NCBI GenBank assembly: GCA_947568835.1
Contig: OX387606.1
Span: forward strand, 20,561,225 to 20,625,224
DNA length: 64,000 nucleotides
Direction: 5' to 3'
Source: Protonemura montana
Lineage: Eukaryota > Arthropoda > Insecta > Plecoptera > Nemouridae
The notes under the pieces were generated by a model. It saw only the letters and a list, made by a program, of their open reading frames with translations, had not been told where the DNA came from and did not search any database. This document shows, piece by piece, positions 39,511 through 51,960 of this stretch. The translations under genes were made by a program, and so were the position numbers. How positions within the stretch are numbered: the stretch's first letter is position 1; each line of letters begins with the position of its first letter.

Positions 39511-41640
39511 GGGTTTACATTAACAAGAATAGAATACAAGTCGGCGGTGGTGGCAACCATTTATAACGAAAAACATTTTACACAACACTTTAGCGACATG
39601 TCTAAGATCTGATTCCGATGCATGCCACCTCTACCGCTGGCGCCGTCGTCGTCGGTGGAAACAGATTGTTGCGAGAGGGGAAATTGAAAAACAAAGTTAA
39701 CGGAGGAAATTTTCAGGTAACGTCGTGTTTTGTAGATGGAATTGAACATTATACTTTGTCTGTTTCTTTATAGAAGATGGCATTTCCTTGAATTTTATAC
39801 CTGAAGACATGTAAAAAAAAGTATAGATTTTTATAAAACATTCTTTTCAGAAACATTTCTTATCTTTTTATTTTCGAGTATATACACACATGTAATTTGG
39901 AATGGATTTTCCTCTGCCATGGATGCTGGTCAAAATACCGTGCCCTTTTGGACTAGAACTTCGAGGATGGCTAAGAACCTTAGCACATTGGTCACTAAAA
40001 GCATACCGTCATGATGGGCGGCAAAACTTCTCCACACATAGGTCGTTATAAGCCAGTCAAATACCTGGAAGGCCTAGACATCTAATATTCAGCCACAAAC
40101 CTCAAGAAAATTAAGAAATAGACGATTCCTAGAACCAAAAATGATATGTTGTTCGGATTCGACAAGCAATTGAAAATTCTGTCGACTCTACCTGCCTATG
40201 GGTAAAATATAATACTGTCCACATAGCGACCACATGGTTCAATTGAGCATTCTTATCGTATCATATGTATCTCATAAAACAGTTTTATGACCGTGATTCG
40301 TAAAAGCTGGCGTATAACATTCTCCAAATATACATAAAATAATAAAAACCCACGTGATATCTGTCGTGAATCCCACAGCATATTTCAACACACACCATTT
40401 TCTTGAGAGTTTTGATTTTGGATATCTAAAGCTTGGAATTGGACAGTGAAAACTTAGCCATGCCTAAAACATATCCCATATTCCGGATAAAAAAATCCAA
40501 TATACATTTTTTCAGTATATTCTTTTTATCTTCAGTTCGTTTATATATTTTATTTCGACGCCAGTGAGTCCACTATCACCCATCGATTTCATCCGAAGCC
40601 AGCGTTTGAACTTGCAACAAATAATTTTCCCACCGAACAACCCCCCATTTTCTACCGGACGTTGGCGGGCTACGTCCCGCGCAACTCCCCCACATGATTG
40701 CCGCGGAGGGCGTGTGGTCATCGCGGCCAGCGTTGGCCATGTCGACGGCGGTTGCCCACTCTGATTGAAATCACTCGCGTACAGAAGAAGATTTACGTGA
40801 TTAAAGCGGTCAAATGCCATGATTGGATCTGCTAATATAGTCCTGCAATGTAGTTACAGCAGCAACAACAACATGGCAGTTAGCGTAGGATATCGAACGC
40901 GGGCGGCAACCCGGCTCGTCCCCAATCAGTTCAAACTATTGCATCCGTCACATTTCTACCGCAAATTGCAAACAATTTGGCATTCAGCCGGCCCTATGCG
41001 GATACATCACAAACATAATGGTGCTGAATGTAATTTCAAGACAAACAGGATAGGGTGGCTCCGCTTTACCTCCGTTTATCCCTTGTGCATGCGTTTGCTG
41101 TTTAGTACCATAGGTGTATACCTGACTACGAGGCTGTTACCCAGTGTATAGGCTGAATTACGTCTGGCCACATACAGCCAAGGAACAAACAAAATTCCGT
41201 GATCCAAACCATGAAATACAAAGCCGATATATTCTGGGCAAAGAGAAATTGGTTTGGGAAGTGGGAGAGAGATGGAGAGGTGGGGCTACGGACGAGGGGA
41301 GAAGGACAGGAGGTCTGGAGATAAGGAACGTTGGAGTATAAATCAGATGACAACGGGAAGAAATAAACAAGAAAGGGATGAAGGATGCTGCACTGGTCCA
41401 GTCCCAAAAGACTATTTATCTTGAAGGAACTTCAACAACGGCCGCCAGCTCTAAGATTACTAATTCCGAGAATGCGCGTCTAAGCGGCGCTCGCCGGCTT
41501 CTTTGGTCTTCAGCATGGCTGACGTCTCATTTTTACTTGGTCTACTTTGTCTCCACCTGCCCTAACAGATTTTCCCAGCTCACGTGTCCGGCATTTTGGG
41601 ATTTACGCAACGGTGACCGCGCAAAAAAAACCCGCCTCCA
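39511..41640. other. No gene seen; purine-rich tract at 41,245-41,330
   Basis: AT-rich DNA up to about 40.5 kb, then mixed. The G/A-rich plus-strand tract at 41,245-41,330 makes a spurious Gly/Arg/Glu frame. The frame at 40,819-41,151 (+, 110 codons) has no recognisable domain. Confidence 0.4.
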
Positions 41641-41762
41641 GCAACTTAAAAAGTGTAGCACTTCCACCCCGCTTCAAACTCGGCACCTCCACTCCACCCG
41701 GTTTTAAGCTCGGCACCTCCACCACGAGACATTTCCGCCGATTCCACTTCGTTGGCACCTAG
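41641..41762 (+). repeat. 30-bp near-duplication carrying GGCACCTCCAC twice
   Basis: GGCACCTCCAC occurs at 41,682-41,692 and 41,712-41,722, 30 bp apart, each preceded by a similar TCAAACTC/TTAAGCTC. A related CACTTCCACCCC lies just before and a shortened GGCACCT near 41,754. It is the densest cluster of the recurring motif reported in the findings. An upstream pyrimidine tract ending CCTAACAG (41,545-41,569) looks like a splice acceptor, but no partner exon is evident. Confidence 0.55.
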
Positions 41763-43046
41763 CCGCGAAGTACAAAGCCAAGTTTAATGCGCCACGACAT
41801 TTCTAGTTTGTTTCCATGACATTTCTTCTCGCTTTGCATTTCCTAAAGACGACTTTTGTCAACATTAAATATCGATTCCTTTTCGCCGAAACCACCGCCC
41901 CAGATCGCTCTTGATCTAACTTACTCCGACTTGGTTGTAAACTGTTACAGAGCGTGTTTTTTTTTGCACCAAGTTGTGCATAACGTTATCTACGCTCTAT
42001 TAAATATGGATCTATTTCGCTGCAGTTGATCATCTCCATTGTAATGACGTCGCCGCGACGAAGTCGGTGCTAAATGACGTCACCGCAGCAGTCAAGGCAG
42101 CCAAACTGATGACACTAATGGAAACTTGCAGGTGGGAAAATCAAGAGCCAATCAACTGAAAACTGGTTCCAGACGGTCGAAACGTACTTCTAGAAACCCC
42201 AGCCAAAGTCGGATGAAACTAGGCTAGCTACCCCCTTGAGCAATGCACATTCAGTCCACCTCGATGATTAACTTGCCGATGCACCATCCTCCACTATCGC
42301 CTGCTGCACTACATCGGGATGAACTTTAACACCAAACCGCATGTAATTATTCATTTCCTTAAACCTCAAGACAAGTTGCTAGCTAGATGATGATTGCATT
42401 TTATTTATTTATGCTAATTTCGTTATTATAATAATTCTAGTCGGAATATTCCAAAGTTGAGCGGTTAATTTTCACCGGTTCACACGAAGCGCGACAACTG
42501 GCGGATTGTGTTAGCCTCGTCTCGTCGAGTGACAAGTCTCGTGGCTTAGTGCCGTGTGTATCGGCGCCAAGTATCCGGGGATGTGGGCTTCAGGGATTAT
42601 ACGGGCACAGTGTCGCGACCCCTTCCCCGCTCCGACCCCGTCGCTCCTCAGTCGCGCCCAAGGAAAACAACATTTAAATATTCAGTGCACGTCTTTCGTA
42701 CTTTGTTCCCGTCCACTTCCTCGTCGCCTATCTATCCTGCACCCGGCCAGCCTGCGATCCGGGTGGGGGACCGTTTGACTCGATTGCTTTTTTGCCATCC
42801 TCCACGAAGCGCCGCCCGCTTTAATTTCAATCTTGCCCATCACCACGGCCGGGTTTTACTCTCACACACATGCAAGCGTGCCCGCGACCCCACGTCTTGT
42901 TTTCTAACGCTGAGAAATCCACCTCATTTCTCAGCATTCTTCGGTTCAAGATTTCTCCAGTGAAAAAAATGCGTATTCAAAAACGAATATTTGCTCTTTC
43001 TCCTCTCTTTCATATTGTTTGTTCGCTATTTCTTCCGTTCTATTTC
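41763..43046. other. No gene seen
   Basis: A 135-codon plus frame at 42,556-42,963 is Pro/Arg/Ser-rich without domains and is treated as chance. Confidence 0.4.
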
Positions 43047-43214
43047 ATGTGTTCCTTTCCCTCCTCTTCTCGACGTTGGTTATTGATTGCATGCGTTTCA
43101 ATATTCCTGGCTGCTGTCGCAAGTGTGCACCCACCTAGGCTACACCTCGGCGTGAGCCCGTGCTCGGCACGGTGCATACGTGAATGTCGGGAGGCACCCA
43201 ACCGTGCAAAATAA
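43047..43214 (+). CDS. Very uncertain small secreted-peptide reading frame
   Basis: From ATG 43,047 the frame runs 55 codons. A hydrophobic signal-like stretch (RRWLLIACVSIFLAAVAS) is followed by a short tail with three Cys. In-frame ATGs at 42,969 and 42,870 would lengthen it. The stop TAA overlaps an AATAAA (43,210-43,215). Signal-like frames of this length arise by chance and no homologue is recognised. It is listed only so that it can be checked. Confidence 0.12.
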   Translation: MCSFPSSSRRWLLIACVSIFLAAVASVHPPRLHLGVSPCSARCIRECREAPNRAK

Positions 43215-44876
43215 AGCCATCTCCTTCCTGCATCGAACCACAGCAAACTGACGCAAGAATAGCACCGATCTGGAAAAAATCGCTGCTCTCTCCGAAAGCA
43301 TAAATGCATTCCTGGCAGTGGTGCAATCAAGGAGAAAAAGACAACTGAAAAACACTCGAGCGAATTCACATGGCTCTGTCACCGCTCGGCGATGTTTCAT
43401 TTTTCACGCTCACGATGTAACAAAAAGAAAATTGATCAAATTTGAAATCCAGAACAGAAACTATTACTCGGACTGTCCCTGGACACGTTGTCCGTATTTC
43501 TCATTTTCTTTCTGTTGCTTTCTATTTGAATAAGATCAGAAATATGATCTCCGTAGGAAAACTCGACCACGCGCAACGAAGGCAAAGCAAACACGAGTTT
43601 TTCCATTTCCCTTCGATGCCCGTCCAGGCCGTTCGTATTGGGGTCCGAAATCTCTTGGGTCACGTGGTCCTCATCTGCTTGAAATTAAGCCCGGTCAGGT
43701 CGCAGGGGACGCGCATAATATAGCTTCACTCTGCCTAGTTCGTCAACATCGCGTTCCCGGCGCATCCCCGCAAAGCTCGTCGGCGTCGGCGTCGGCGTCG
43801 CGGCGTCTAACAATGTTTGTTCCCCTAGGGCAGACAACGGCGTGGTCATAACTTGCGCCAACTACTAGCGGCCCGTCGACCGCCGCCTCGCATTATCGCA
43901 TCGGAAAAAGGTCAGGTTGGTTCACGTAGGTATTAGCAAGCTAATTAGTAGCAGGCTCTACGCCATACAAATTCAGCTACACCGATGTACCTGGTCAACA
44001 CCTAGTACCGACACAGCGAACAACGGACGCCCCTGATTTATCGTGCAGTTAATTATCATTGAGAAATGTCAAGCATTGAAACTTTATGTCACTGCTTTGC
44101 TGTAAAGAAGTTGGGTTTCCTAAATTAAAAGATGTCGACTGAATGAATATATATATCCCCACGTGCACGGGAAATCTTTTTATTTTTTGACAAATTAAAT
44201 GAAATCATAAATCAGAAAGTGCAAATTAAATGTATCTACCCTCTTCGGGGATATGAGCTTGTAAGTAAATAATTAATGTGCATTACGTTTCGAAGAGCAT
44301 ATGCTCCCCGCATGTGAAACAACGTGTAAACCGTGTTGTTTAGATGTGTACACCTATAGGAACGTGTGTTGTGCACCGTGGGCAGCGACGTGTGTGTGTG
44401 CAGACTTCGTGAAGCAGACGACCAAAGGTTCACGCGCTGCAGGGAGATTGTTGATGGTCAACAGTGGTGAACTGATTTATTCAGTGGCTTGTAGTTGGTA
44501 ATCGTGGCCGCACACAGTGTACGCGGTACGGGCACAGTAGACCCGTCGTTCTACCATCACAAGGCAACAATGCATGCGTGGCCCATTATTGCCATCAGCT
44601 TGTTGGAACACAACTTCAGTCGCAGTCGAATTTGTGGTCTGTCAATAATTCTCAGTTTACCTGCAAAAATACCAAGCACACTAAATGTGGTAGCTATACT
44701 TTAGCGCAATATATTTTTTACCACTCACCTCAATTTGCAGCTTGAAAGTGAATTTTCACAATCCATTCTTGGTCATTTGATATTAAATATTATGATTGTA
44801 AAAATGCCCTTATACATTTATGGCAAGGTATGAATAACGGTACTTTGTCTTAACGATTTTGCTATAAATGCGTTCC
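43215..44876. other. No gene seen; GGCGTC repeat at 43,779-43,807
   Basis: (GGCGTC)3, then GC and another GGCGTC. The rest is AT-rich with short frames that carry no support. Confidence 0.4.
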
Positions 44877-44882
44877 TTTATT
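44877..44882 (-). terminator. Candidate polyadenylation signal of the P450 gene
   Basis: AATAAA on the minus strand, about 230 bp downstream of the P450 stop codon and followed by T/G-rich sequence. It would end the P450 transcript. A closer signal was not noticed. Confidence 0.45.
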
Positions 44883-45109
44883 TTTTTACCTTCAGACGTG
44901 AGTATGCCTGTCGTGCTTATGAAAAGGAAGTCGGACGATAAAACATTTTAAATGTTTAATTTGTCTCAAGATGATATACTCAACATTTCCATCTCATCCC
45001 GCCAAAGGCTCGCACAAAAAAATGTTTCAAATTAATTTTGTAGGCCACGCAAATGGCGGTTGATTATCTGTACCCCCACCGCTACTCTGGCAACTACTTA
45101 AATAATTGA

Positions 45110-48100
45110 TCACGACGGTGGGGCGGCTCTCTCCTTGATGGCTAACCAGATGCCATCTTTGGCCGAAGTAACGGCAGTGGTCGGATCCAGTTTCAGCGGC
45201 ACTCTCGTGCGGTTCCCGACCCCGACAGTGAAGTCCGCCAACAGCTTGGCTAGACCCACCTTGGTCTGCAGCATGGCAAATCGCATCCCTGGAACGCGGT
45301 TCCAGCCAAATGTGTATTGGTTTAGCATGAGTGTGAAGCCACTACCGCTAAGAATTGTCTTATGCGACATCAAGAAAAAGAAAATAAACTCTTTGATGGA
45401 AAATCTTACACAGTAGGGTGGGGAATAATTTAGAGTGAACGTTTGAAAAGGTTGGTGTTTACCTGTGTTTATTATCAAAGGCTTTAACTAAAAAAAGGAA
45501 ACTTTTCATTTTCTGTCAATCAGCAAAGTGGACGTTATATGGCTTGGAAAAATTACAAAATTACAAAAGAGCGAGTGCATTTGATTGCTCAGGGAGTACC
45601 AACAATAAGAGGTGTAAATATGGTTGCTTATGATTGAGCTCTCTCGTAGCACAATAAACACCTAGCTAATAAATCCTCCTTATCATGCGCCGCTAGGTAA
45701 AATGCCTTGACAGTGTCCTGATAGTGTCCTGATAGTGTCTTTATAGTGTCCTGAGGGTAGTGTATTCATAATGACCTAGAAGAGCTCTGATGACTCCTCA
45801 ACCTAACAACCCGCGCCACATACCAATGCACATGCGAGGACCTTCTCCAAACGGCATGTACGCGAACCGGTGCCTCTGGCTTTTGTTTTGCTCGTCGAAC
45901 CGCTCGGGATCGAACCGCTCGGGATCCGGGTAGAACTTTGGGTCGTGGTGGATGGCGTAAACGGGAACGACCACCCTCGTCCCGACGTCCAGTGTCACCG
46001 ACGTCCCGGGAATGGGGTACGATTTCGTGCAGACGCGAGACAGGTTAGGAATAGGGGGGTACTTCCTTAATGTCTCTGTGAAAGAAATAAGGAACCAAAT
46101 TTAGCAGCATTAGTATCGTTGGTAGTAAGAGACATCTGTCTATTCATTCAATTACTTGCGCTGAGTGCCGATTAGAACTGGACGCTTCATAAATGTACAT
46201 TTGAAGGCTGACGGTGTTTCTAAATGTACTCTGTATCAAATTTTGAAATCTAATTAGAAAAACTCTCAAGACTGTGGTGGTAATAAAGGAAAATGTCCAT
46301 CTACATTTTAAAATATTGGCGTGCTTAAGTAGCAAAACGCCAAGGTGCATGAGTAGCTTGATAGAAAATTGAAAGTTCAATTTAAATTCTTAAAAATATT
46401 TACAACGCCGCTTATTTCACCGGGGTTTTAAAGATTTCATTCTCCGCTCGCCATGGATGTGCAACTGCAAGGCGTGACTCCGCTTTATATTATCTCAACA
46501 AATTCAAGACACTAGATAAATTATCCTCCACTTCTTGCAGGACGCTAGACAAAATCACAAGCTCACCCGCGACAACTTTGTCTAGATAGGTCAAGCTTTG
46601 CACGGCTTCGTAGGAGACGTGGCCATTATGTTTCCGGCGAACCGAGTCGAGTTCCTCTTGGACCAGTGCCTGGATGTCGGGATTTACCGCCAGCTCGTGG
46701 AGACAGAAACTCATAGTTGTCGACGATGTTTCAAACCCGGCCACGAAGAAGACAAACGCCTGCGCCGCGAGCATGTTGTCGGTGAACTCTGCAAAAACGC
46801 GGCACACGACGTGCCACCAGCGAGGTTCAAGTTTAGCTCTGCAGAGGAGGTCGGGTTCAGCATTGCAACGACGTGTGGTGCAGGTTCCACACCGACAAGC
46901 CAGCTGGTTCTAGCGAGTGAAATCATAATTGATTTTGTGTCTCAAGGTCATTGTAGTTTATAGTTTTCATTCTTAAATACAGGGAAAACACATTATACAT
47001 TTTTAATTGAAGTAGGCTAAGAAAATTAGCCGGAAAATATTCGTGGAAATGCCTGTTTAAATGAGCCGAGCTTAAAAGTGCGTGTTCGTCGGCGATTAAA
47101 TTATCATTCGTTTAAATATTTTAACCGCAAGCCAGTTTAAATCAGTGCAACCCTCTCTCGACGCTTTCAGTTCAACCGGCGTCGCCATGGTCCCAGAAAC
47201 AAATTCATCAATAAAAAGTAATTAAGGCCCACAGAAACCAACCTTCGTGAGCTTCTTGGAAAAGCGCCTCAATATCCGCTGGCTGTACTTTCTCTGCGAC
47301 GACATCGTCGAGCTTTCCCTTATCCTGTATCTGAATGAGGAGCTGCATGAAGTCGTCGCGCACCACCCCGTTTTTGCGCCGGAACTCCACCGTCTCCTTG
47401 ACGGCGCCGAGGAAGAAGGATCGCGATTCCTTCGTCGCTAACGATACATTCAAATATTTAGAGAGCGTCGGCAAGAAAAGCATCGCCCACCATTTCAGTT
47501 TAACCGATAAAGATGGCGTCTCAAATAATTTACGTCCCATTAGCCGGAATTCGGAATTCGGATTCTCCATCGAGTTCAGCTTGAGGCCAAATGCGCATGT
47601 GCCTATCACGTCCGTGGTGTATCTGGCCATGATATCCTTCATCTCCAAAGACTCGCCGCGCCTCTCGGCTCTGTGCAGATGCCTCACCAGCTGGTCACCG
47701 CAGTCGGCAATGCAATCAAACATGGCCTTCATCCTCATCGACGTGAAGGTCGGAGTGAGCTTCACCCTTAGGTTCCTCCACCGGGAACCGGCGAGGTTAA
47801 ACAAATGCGCCGACAGCGGGTCGGCTTTCTCGTTCACGGGATAGCCTCGGTCGTGAAAGTAGGAAAAGTCTTTGATACAAATCTGCTGAATCAACTGCAG
47901 ATCCCTGACCATCAACGCGGGTCGACTGGCCGCGTAATAGCCGCCAAACTCGTGGCCTTCCAGCTTGTTGTAGAGGTCGAGGAGACTCTCGCCTACCGCG
48001 TTACGCATGAGGATCGTGTTGCGAGTGTTGCCGAAGAACGGCTCGGGGCGCAAGAAGTGCACCCCTTTTTGTTTCCAGTAGACAAACTTGGAGGCGAGTC

Positions 48101-48188
48101 GCCAGTAGGCGATGCCAATCGCTACTCCCGTCAGGACGCCGATCGCCATCACGTCGAAGACGACCGACCCGTCGACGAAGAGGCCCAT
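45110..48188 (-). CDS. Cytochrome P450, insect CYP3 clan, CYP6-like (4 exons)
   Basis: Microsomal haem monooxygenase of the kind insects use on plant toxins, insecticides and endogenous lipids; the substrate cannot be read from sequence. Exons on the minus strand: 48,188-47,243, 46,788-46,567, 46,075-45,824 and 45,288-45,110. Introns (454, 491 and 535 bp) are GT-AG and all phase 1, with donors GTTGGT, GTGAGC and GTATGT. The protein has 532 residues, usual for the family. An N-terminal anchor (about 10-30) is followed by FFGN. C-helix WRNLR is at 137-141, I-helix AGFETSS at 332-338, K-helix ETLR at 390-393 (E spans intron 2), PERF at 441-444 and 446-449, and the haem loop PFGEGPRMCIG at 464-474 with ligand Cys472. 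YTTDVIGTCAFG (190-201) is CYP6-typical. Start: ATG 48,188 sets the anchor at the right distance; an in-frame ATG at 48,302 would add 38 residues and lies upstream of an initiator-like TCAGTG. No defect was seen, and no second P450 copy is in the window. Confidence 0.95.
45713..45756 (+). repeat. 11-bp minisatellite in P450 intron 3
   Basis: Four consecutive 11-bp units: GTGTCCTGATA twice, then GTGTCTTTATA and GTGTCCTGAGG. It lies between P450 exons 3 and 4 and close to the exon 3 donor (45,823), so length variation could affect that intron only. Confidence 0.85.
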
Positions 48189-48283
48189 TTTGTTGTCCAG
48201 ATAAAATCTAGAAAACTTCCGAAAGAGCAAGCTTTTGGACAGAACTGCGGACACACTTGCTTTGTTATGTGACAAGCCGAACA

Positions 48284-48304
48284 CACTGAATAACTGCTCC
48301 AATC
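48284..48304 (-). promoter_or_regulatory. Candidate P450 initiator and CCAAT-type site
   Basis: On the minus strand TCAGTG (48,289-48,284) resembles the arthropod initiator TCAGTY, and GATTGG (48,304-48,299), an inverted CCAAT box, lies just upstream. No TATA box is evident at the usual distance. Transcription from here would give a 5' leader of about 100 bases before ATG 48,188 and would exclude the earlier ATG at 48,302. Confidence 0.3.
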
Positions 48305-48388
48305 AAAGAGGTACGATTGTTTTGTAGATAACGGGTTCAACTCTGCTCTGTTATCTGTGCCATGCACATATGTTGATAGCAGCAAGTG

Positions 48389-51300
48389 CTATCGGCTACT
48401 CACATGTTGTGACTCTTCTTGTTTGAATTGTGAGTGACTCGCTCTGAAGGTGCTCATAGACTAAGGTCAGGCAAGGTTAGCGCCGACTTTAAACCGTCAG
48501 AATTTCAGACAAACTACGCCGTTTAAAAGTGATTGCTCGCACTGTTGAATCATACTAATTGTATGATGATTGATGATGTACATAAAGTAATTGTATTCAA
48601 ATTGTTATGCAGTATGAACACAGAGAAAAGATTCTTTTTTCCATTTAGTTGCGCAATTTCGTACTCTCGTGTCTGCAGGTTAGTTTTGAATTAATTCGAC
48701 ACATGGTATTTACGTTTGCAGTGCATGGTTGAATTATGAAGACAGTTATTTCATTTTTCATGTGAGGTTTAAAAAATTGCGATGAGATAATGCACTACAA
48801 CGGCTTTAAAGGTTCGCTACTCTATCATTCTATTTTGCACCACACGCGCGAGGTAACAATGTGTTAAAAAATAAAGCTATAAAACTGGAAACATGGCGTG
48901 GATGTTAAATCGTCAATCGTGCACACCCTTAGTACGAGGCTTAATTTTCCTGTCGAACATTACCAAGCAATAAAAGGGCACAATGAATGCAAGTCAACTG
49001 ACTTGCTCTCTCGCTATATTAACGAATGACACACAAACAAAACCTCGAAATAAGAAAATTCTACCACTCAATGTCATGCACATGTGAGCTTTGTAAAACT
49101 TGTTGAAATTGAAGTTGAATGGCAATTAATTAAGACCCGGCAATGAGACTTTCACGTCTTATTCACGTTTTCATTGAACCCGAACAAAGCACTTAACACT
49201 TGAGTGTGCAACCCATAGTCGGGTAATTTTAGCAGCGTGGTGCGAGCTGGAAAGGCTGGTACTGCAATAAATCTGTGCGTTAAACAGACTTGTCGTTAGG
49301 GGACTTTCCTGGAGGCTTTATGATGAGCGGGACAGGGACCGGGACCGGGACAGGGGCAGGGACACTGTGCCACGAGCCAGTGCGCCGCGTTATTCCCTGT
49401 CATTAGCTAACGAAACACTAATTCTGTTTACATCACCGCAAAACATTTGGCCGGCTCATGCGGTCGAACAATTAATTTTTCACCACATGCACTGGAAAGG
49501 TTAAAAAAATTAGGGCACCGTGCGTTGCAGTCGAGTGAAAAAAAAAAGTAACGCCTCAAACGGAATATAAATCTTGCGCTAACAGCCTAACTTCTCAAAG
49601 TTTGTCTGTTCTAGAAATTCATGGATGATATTATTTCATAGGATATAAATTAAAAACGAGGGCTACATTTTGATCAAGTGGGGCAAGTTGTGAACAAATT
49701 CTCGCCAGCAATGAGTTGTATATAATGTGTTACAGCATAATCCGAGTTTTCGCGGGAAAGAGATTGTTAAATTGGGGTAAAACAAACTTTTCCGCAAACT
49801 AAGACGACGAAATCATTTTTCTTTTCTGATTCTGACCTACAATATAGTTTTCGTCGAGCAGAGATTTCTGGACACCGGCCAAAGCTCTGTTTGGATTTAG
49901 TGACTTTTGGTCACCCGTTTCCTACCATAAAGTATACGGAAAGAAGGAATGGGGAGGTCGGCCCACGGTTTGTTTTATTGTGTTAATCTATCGAACATCA
50001 GGCGTTGGTTGGCCATTTGTTGATCAAACTATTATATATCTTATTTTCAGAGAGAAGCAGACTAGTTTCCGGCTCTCTGTGTCTGCGGCCACAAAGTTTC
50101 CCAGTGGCCTGTTCTCATCTGCCGCAAAGAAAGTCTATCTCTTGGCAGGTGAAGCGAGAAATTTCCTCTCGCGCTCAACGAGTAGAGGACATGGAGCTCG
50201 TGTCAAGAGGCCCCTTTTGATTCCTCTCTCTCCAGGAGCTCCTGCAGGCGCAGCGCCGATCTGGAGATACGTCAGTCCACCTGAATTACGTCACGACCAC
50301 GCGAGAATGCTTAATTACACGTGACCAAGTCCGAAGTGGGTACGAGGAGATAATTTAATTTGGTTTCAATGAGACGAGATAAAAGAGATATAGATTGAAA
50401 ATGAAATGAAAGAAATCTTCCAATGCCTTATTATTACATTAGCGTGCTATTTGTGGTGAGGACAGCTGCGCTCTTCAAAGGGAATGCACGACGACTACCG
50501 GGTTTTGTGGATTCGTACGGACATCGTCTAGGGAGTTAGCTTTCGTGAATAACGCGATGATTAATAATCAAGTAACAGAACTGTAATCAACGTGAAACAA
50601 ACGTGGCACAAATTATTGAATTTTAAAATGTACCGGTCGTCCAGAGTATTCCCGGTGTGAGATCGACAATGAGTTTTGATCCACGACTCTCTGTATAAAT
50701 ACAATCGCCCACATTCGGACCTGGCTAAAATAACACGGAGATTCTACAAAGCATTAACATTTATGTTATTTTTTTTCTTTGAGACAACATTGTTGTCATT
50801 CATAACTGTCTGGACTTTATGTTATCTTTTGTGCTTCTGCATGCAGGACTCCTGCATTGTGTTTTATCCGCGGTTATCGCTTGAGCGCTGGCGTTTGCAA
50901 AGTTGAAACGAAATCATCTTCATAGTTGAACTAAAAATATTTGAAAACAATTACCACCGAGTGAACTATTTCACCCAACTGTGTTGCCCGCAGGAAACAC
51001 AAACCATTATTGAACGTGTCCTTTGCCTCCCGAGTTGAAGTTTGAAATATTTCTTGAAGACGGTGCGCGCAGTGCGTGTTTTGAAGCCGTGTAATCCTCG
51101 GGCGGCTGAACGCGCGGATCGTACGTGATCCCATCGTTCTCTCGTGAAGTGAAACCACAGGACGGCACGGCGTCGCGACGTCAGGCGTCGGTAATCGCCA
51201 AACTATTGGCCCCGACGAGCGAAAGTTGAACTAGACTGCCCGCAAACGCCACCCTCTGCCACCCCATCTCGTCGCATCGTGGCCAACGACTTTTTGATTT

Positions 51301-51760
51301 CTTTCGCCTCCGTATGGTAGAGATATTTTTTATAGTCAGCCCATCAAAATTATATGGCAAAATAAAAAGGCGCTTTACAGTGTTCTTAAAAAAGTATCGA
51401 AGCGTGAAGAAAATTTTTGTTGGGAATATAGATTTAACGATACAGTCGTCTAGGAAAAAAAATCCTTTTTTCTCCAGTTGCGCGCGCGTTGTAAAATATG
51501 GAGCGCGTTCAACACTGAGCGAGTGAGTTTTACTAATTCTAGATACGGCTGCACGGAAACTGTACACAAATTACACCGCCTAATCCACTAGGGCAGAAGC
51601 TTTTTTGCGGGCAACTTCCCGCCGGCTAATCCGTACGCTCACACTTTTCACGCGGCGCTGGTTGGTCCTCGTCTCACTACCGCACTCGCCACCCAGAGCA
51701 ACACAACTCTATAACTCGATATCGGTGAACAATTTGGCGCCACAACGAAGTGAGCTGAGC
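48389..51760. other. No gene seen; 6-bp G-rich repeat at 49,329-49,364
   Basis: GGGACN repeats six times (49,329-49,364), which is also a possible G-quadruplex. The frame at 49,980-50,324 (+, 114 codons) lacks any domain. A minus-strand frame at 51,181-51,567 is similarly unsupported. Confidence 0.4.
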
Positions 51761-51767
51761 GTAATGA

Positions 51768-51795
51768 TATATAAACTCTCCTCGTCAGCCTTCAG
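51768..51795 (+). promoter_or_regulatory. Weak TATA/initiator promoter candidate
   Basis: TATATAAA at 51,768-51,775 is followed 26 bp downstream (first T to the A of the initiator) by TTCAGC (51,791-51,796), a partial arthropod initiator, within a region richer in G+C than its flanks. No DPE was found and no convincing coding exon follows within the next kilobase. It may be chance. Confidence 0.2.
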
Positions 51796-51960
51796 CGAGT
51801 CGAGCAAGAAGTGGACACAACCGCATAACTTTGATCGAGTTATTGCGCGAGTGATCGCTACCGAAGAGCGCCACGGGAAACGACCGACTTCCGGTCGAAA
51901 AACTGGTCGCGTGGTGTGGAGGAGCCGCGTACACCGTCTTAAAGCCAAATGAAATGTGAG

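Noticed and set aside
47335-48272. Long plus-strand open frames (169 and 155 codons) opposite P450 exon 1
   Set aside because: They are antisense shadows of the P450 coding sequence, whose domain motifs are all on the minus strand.
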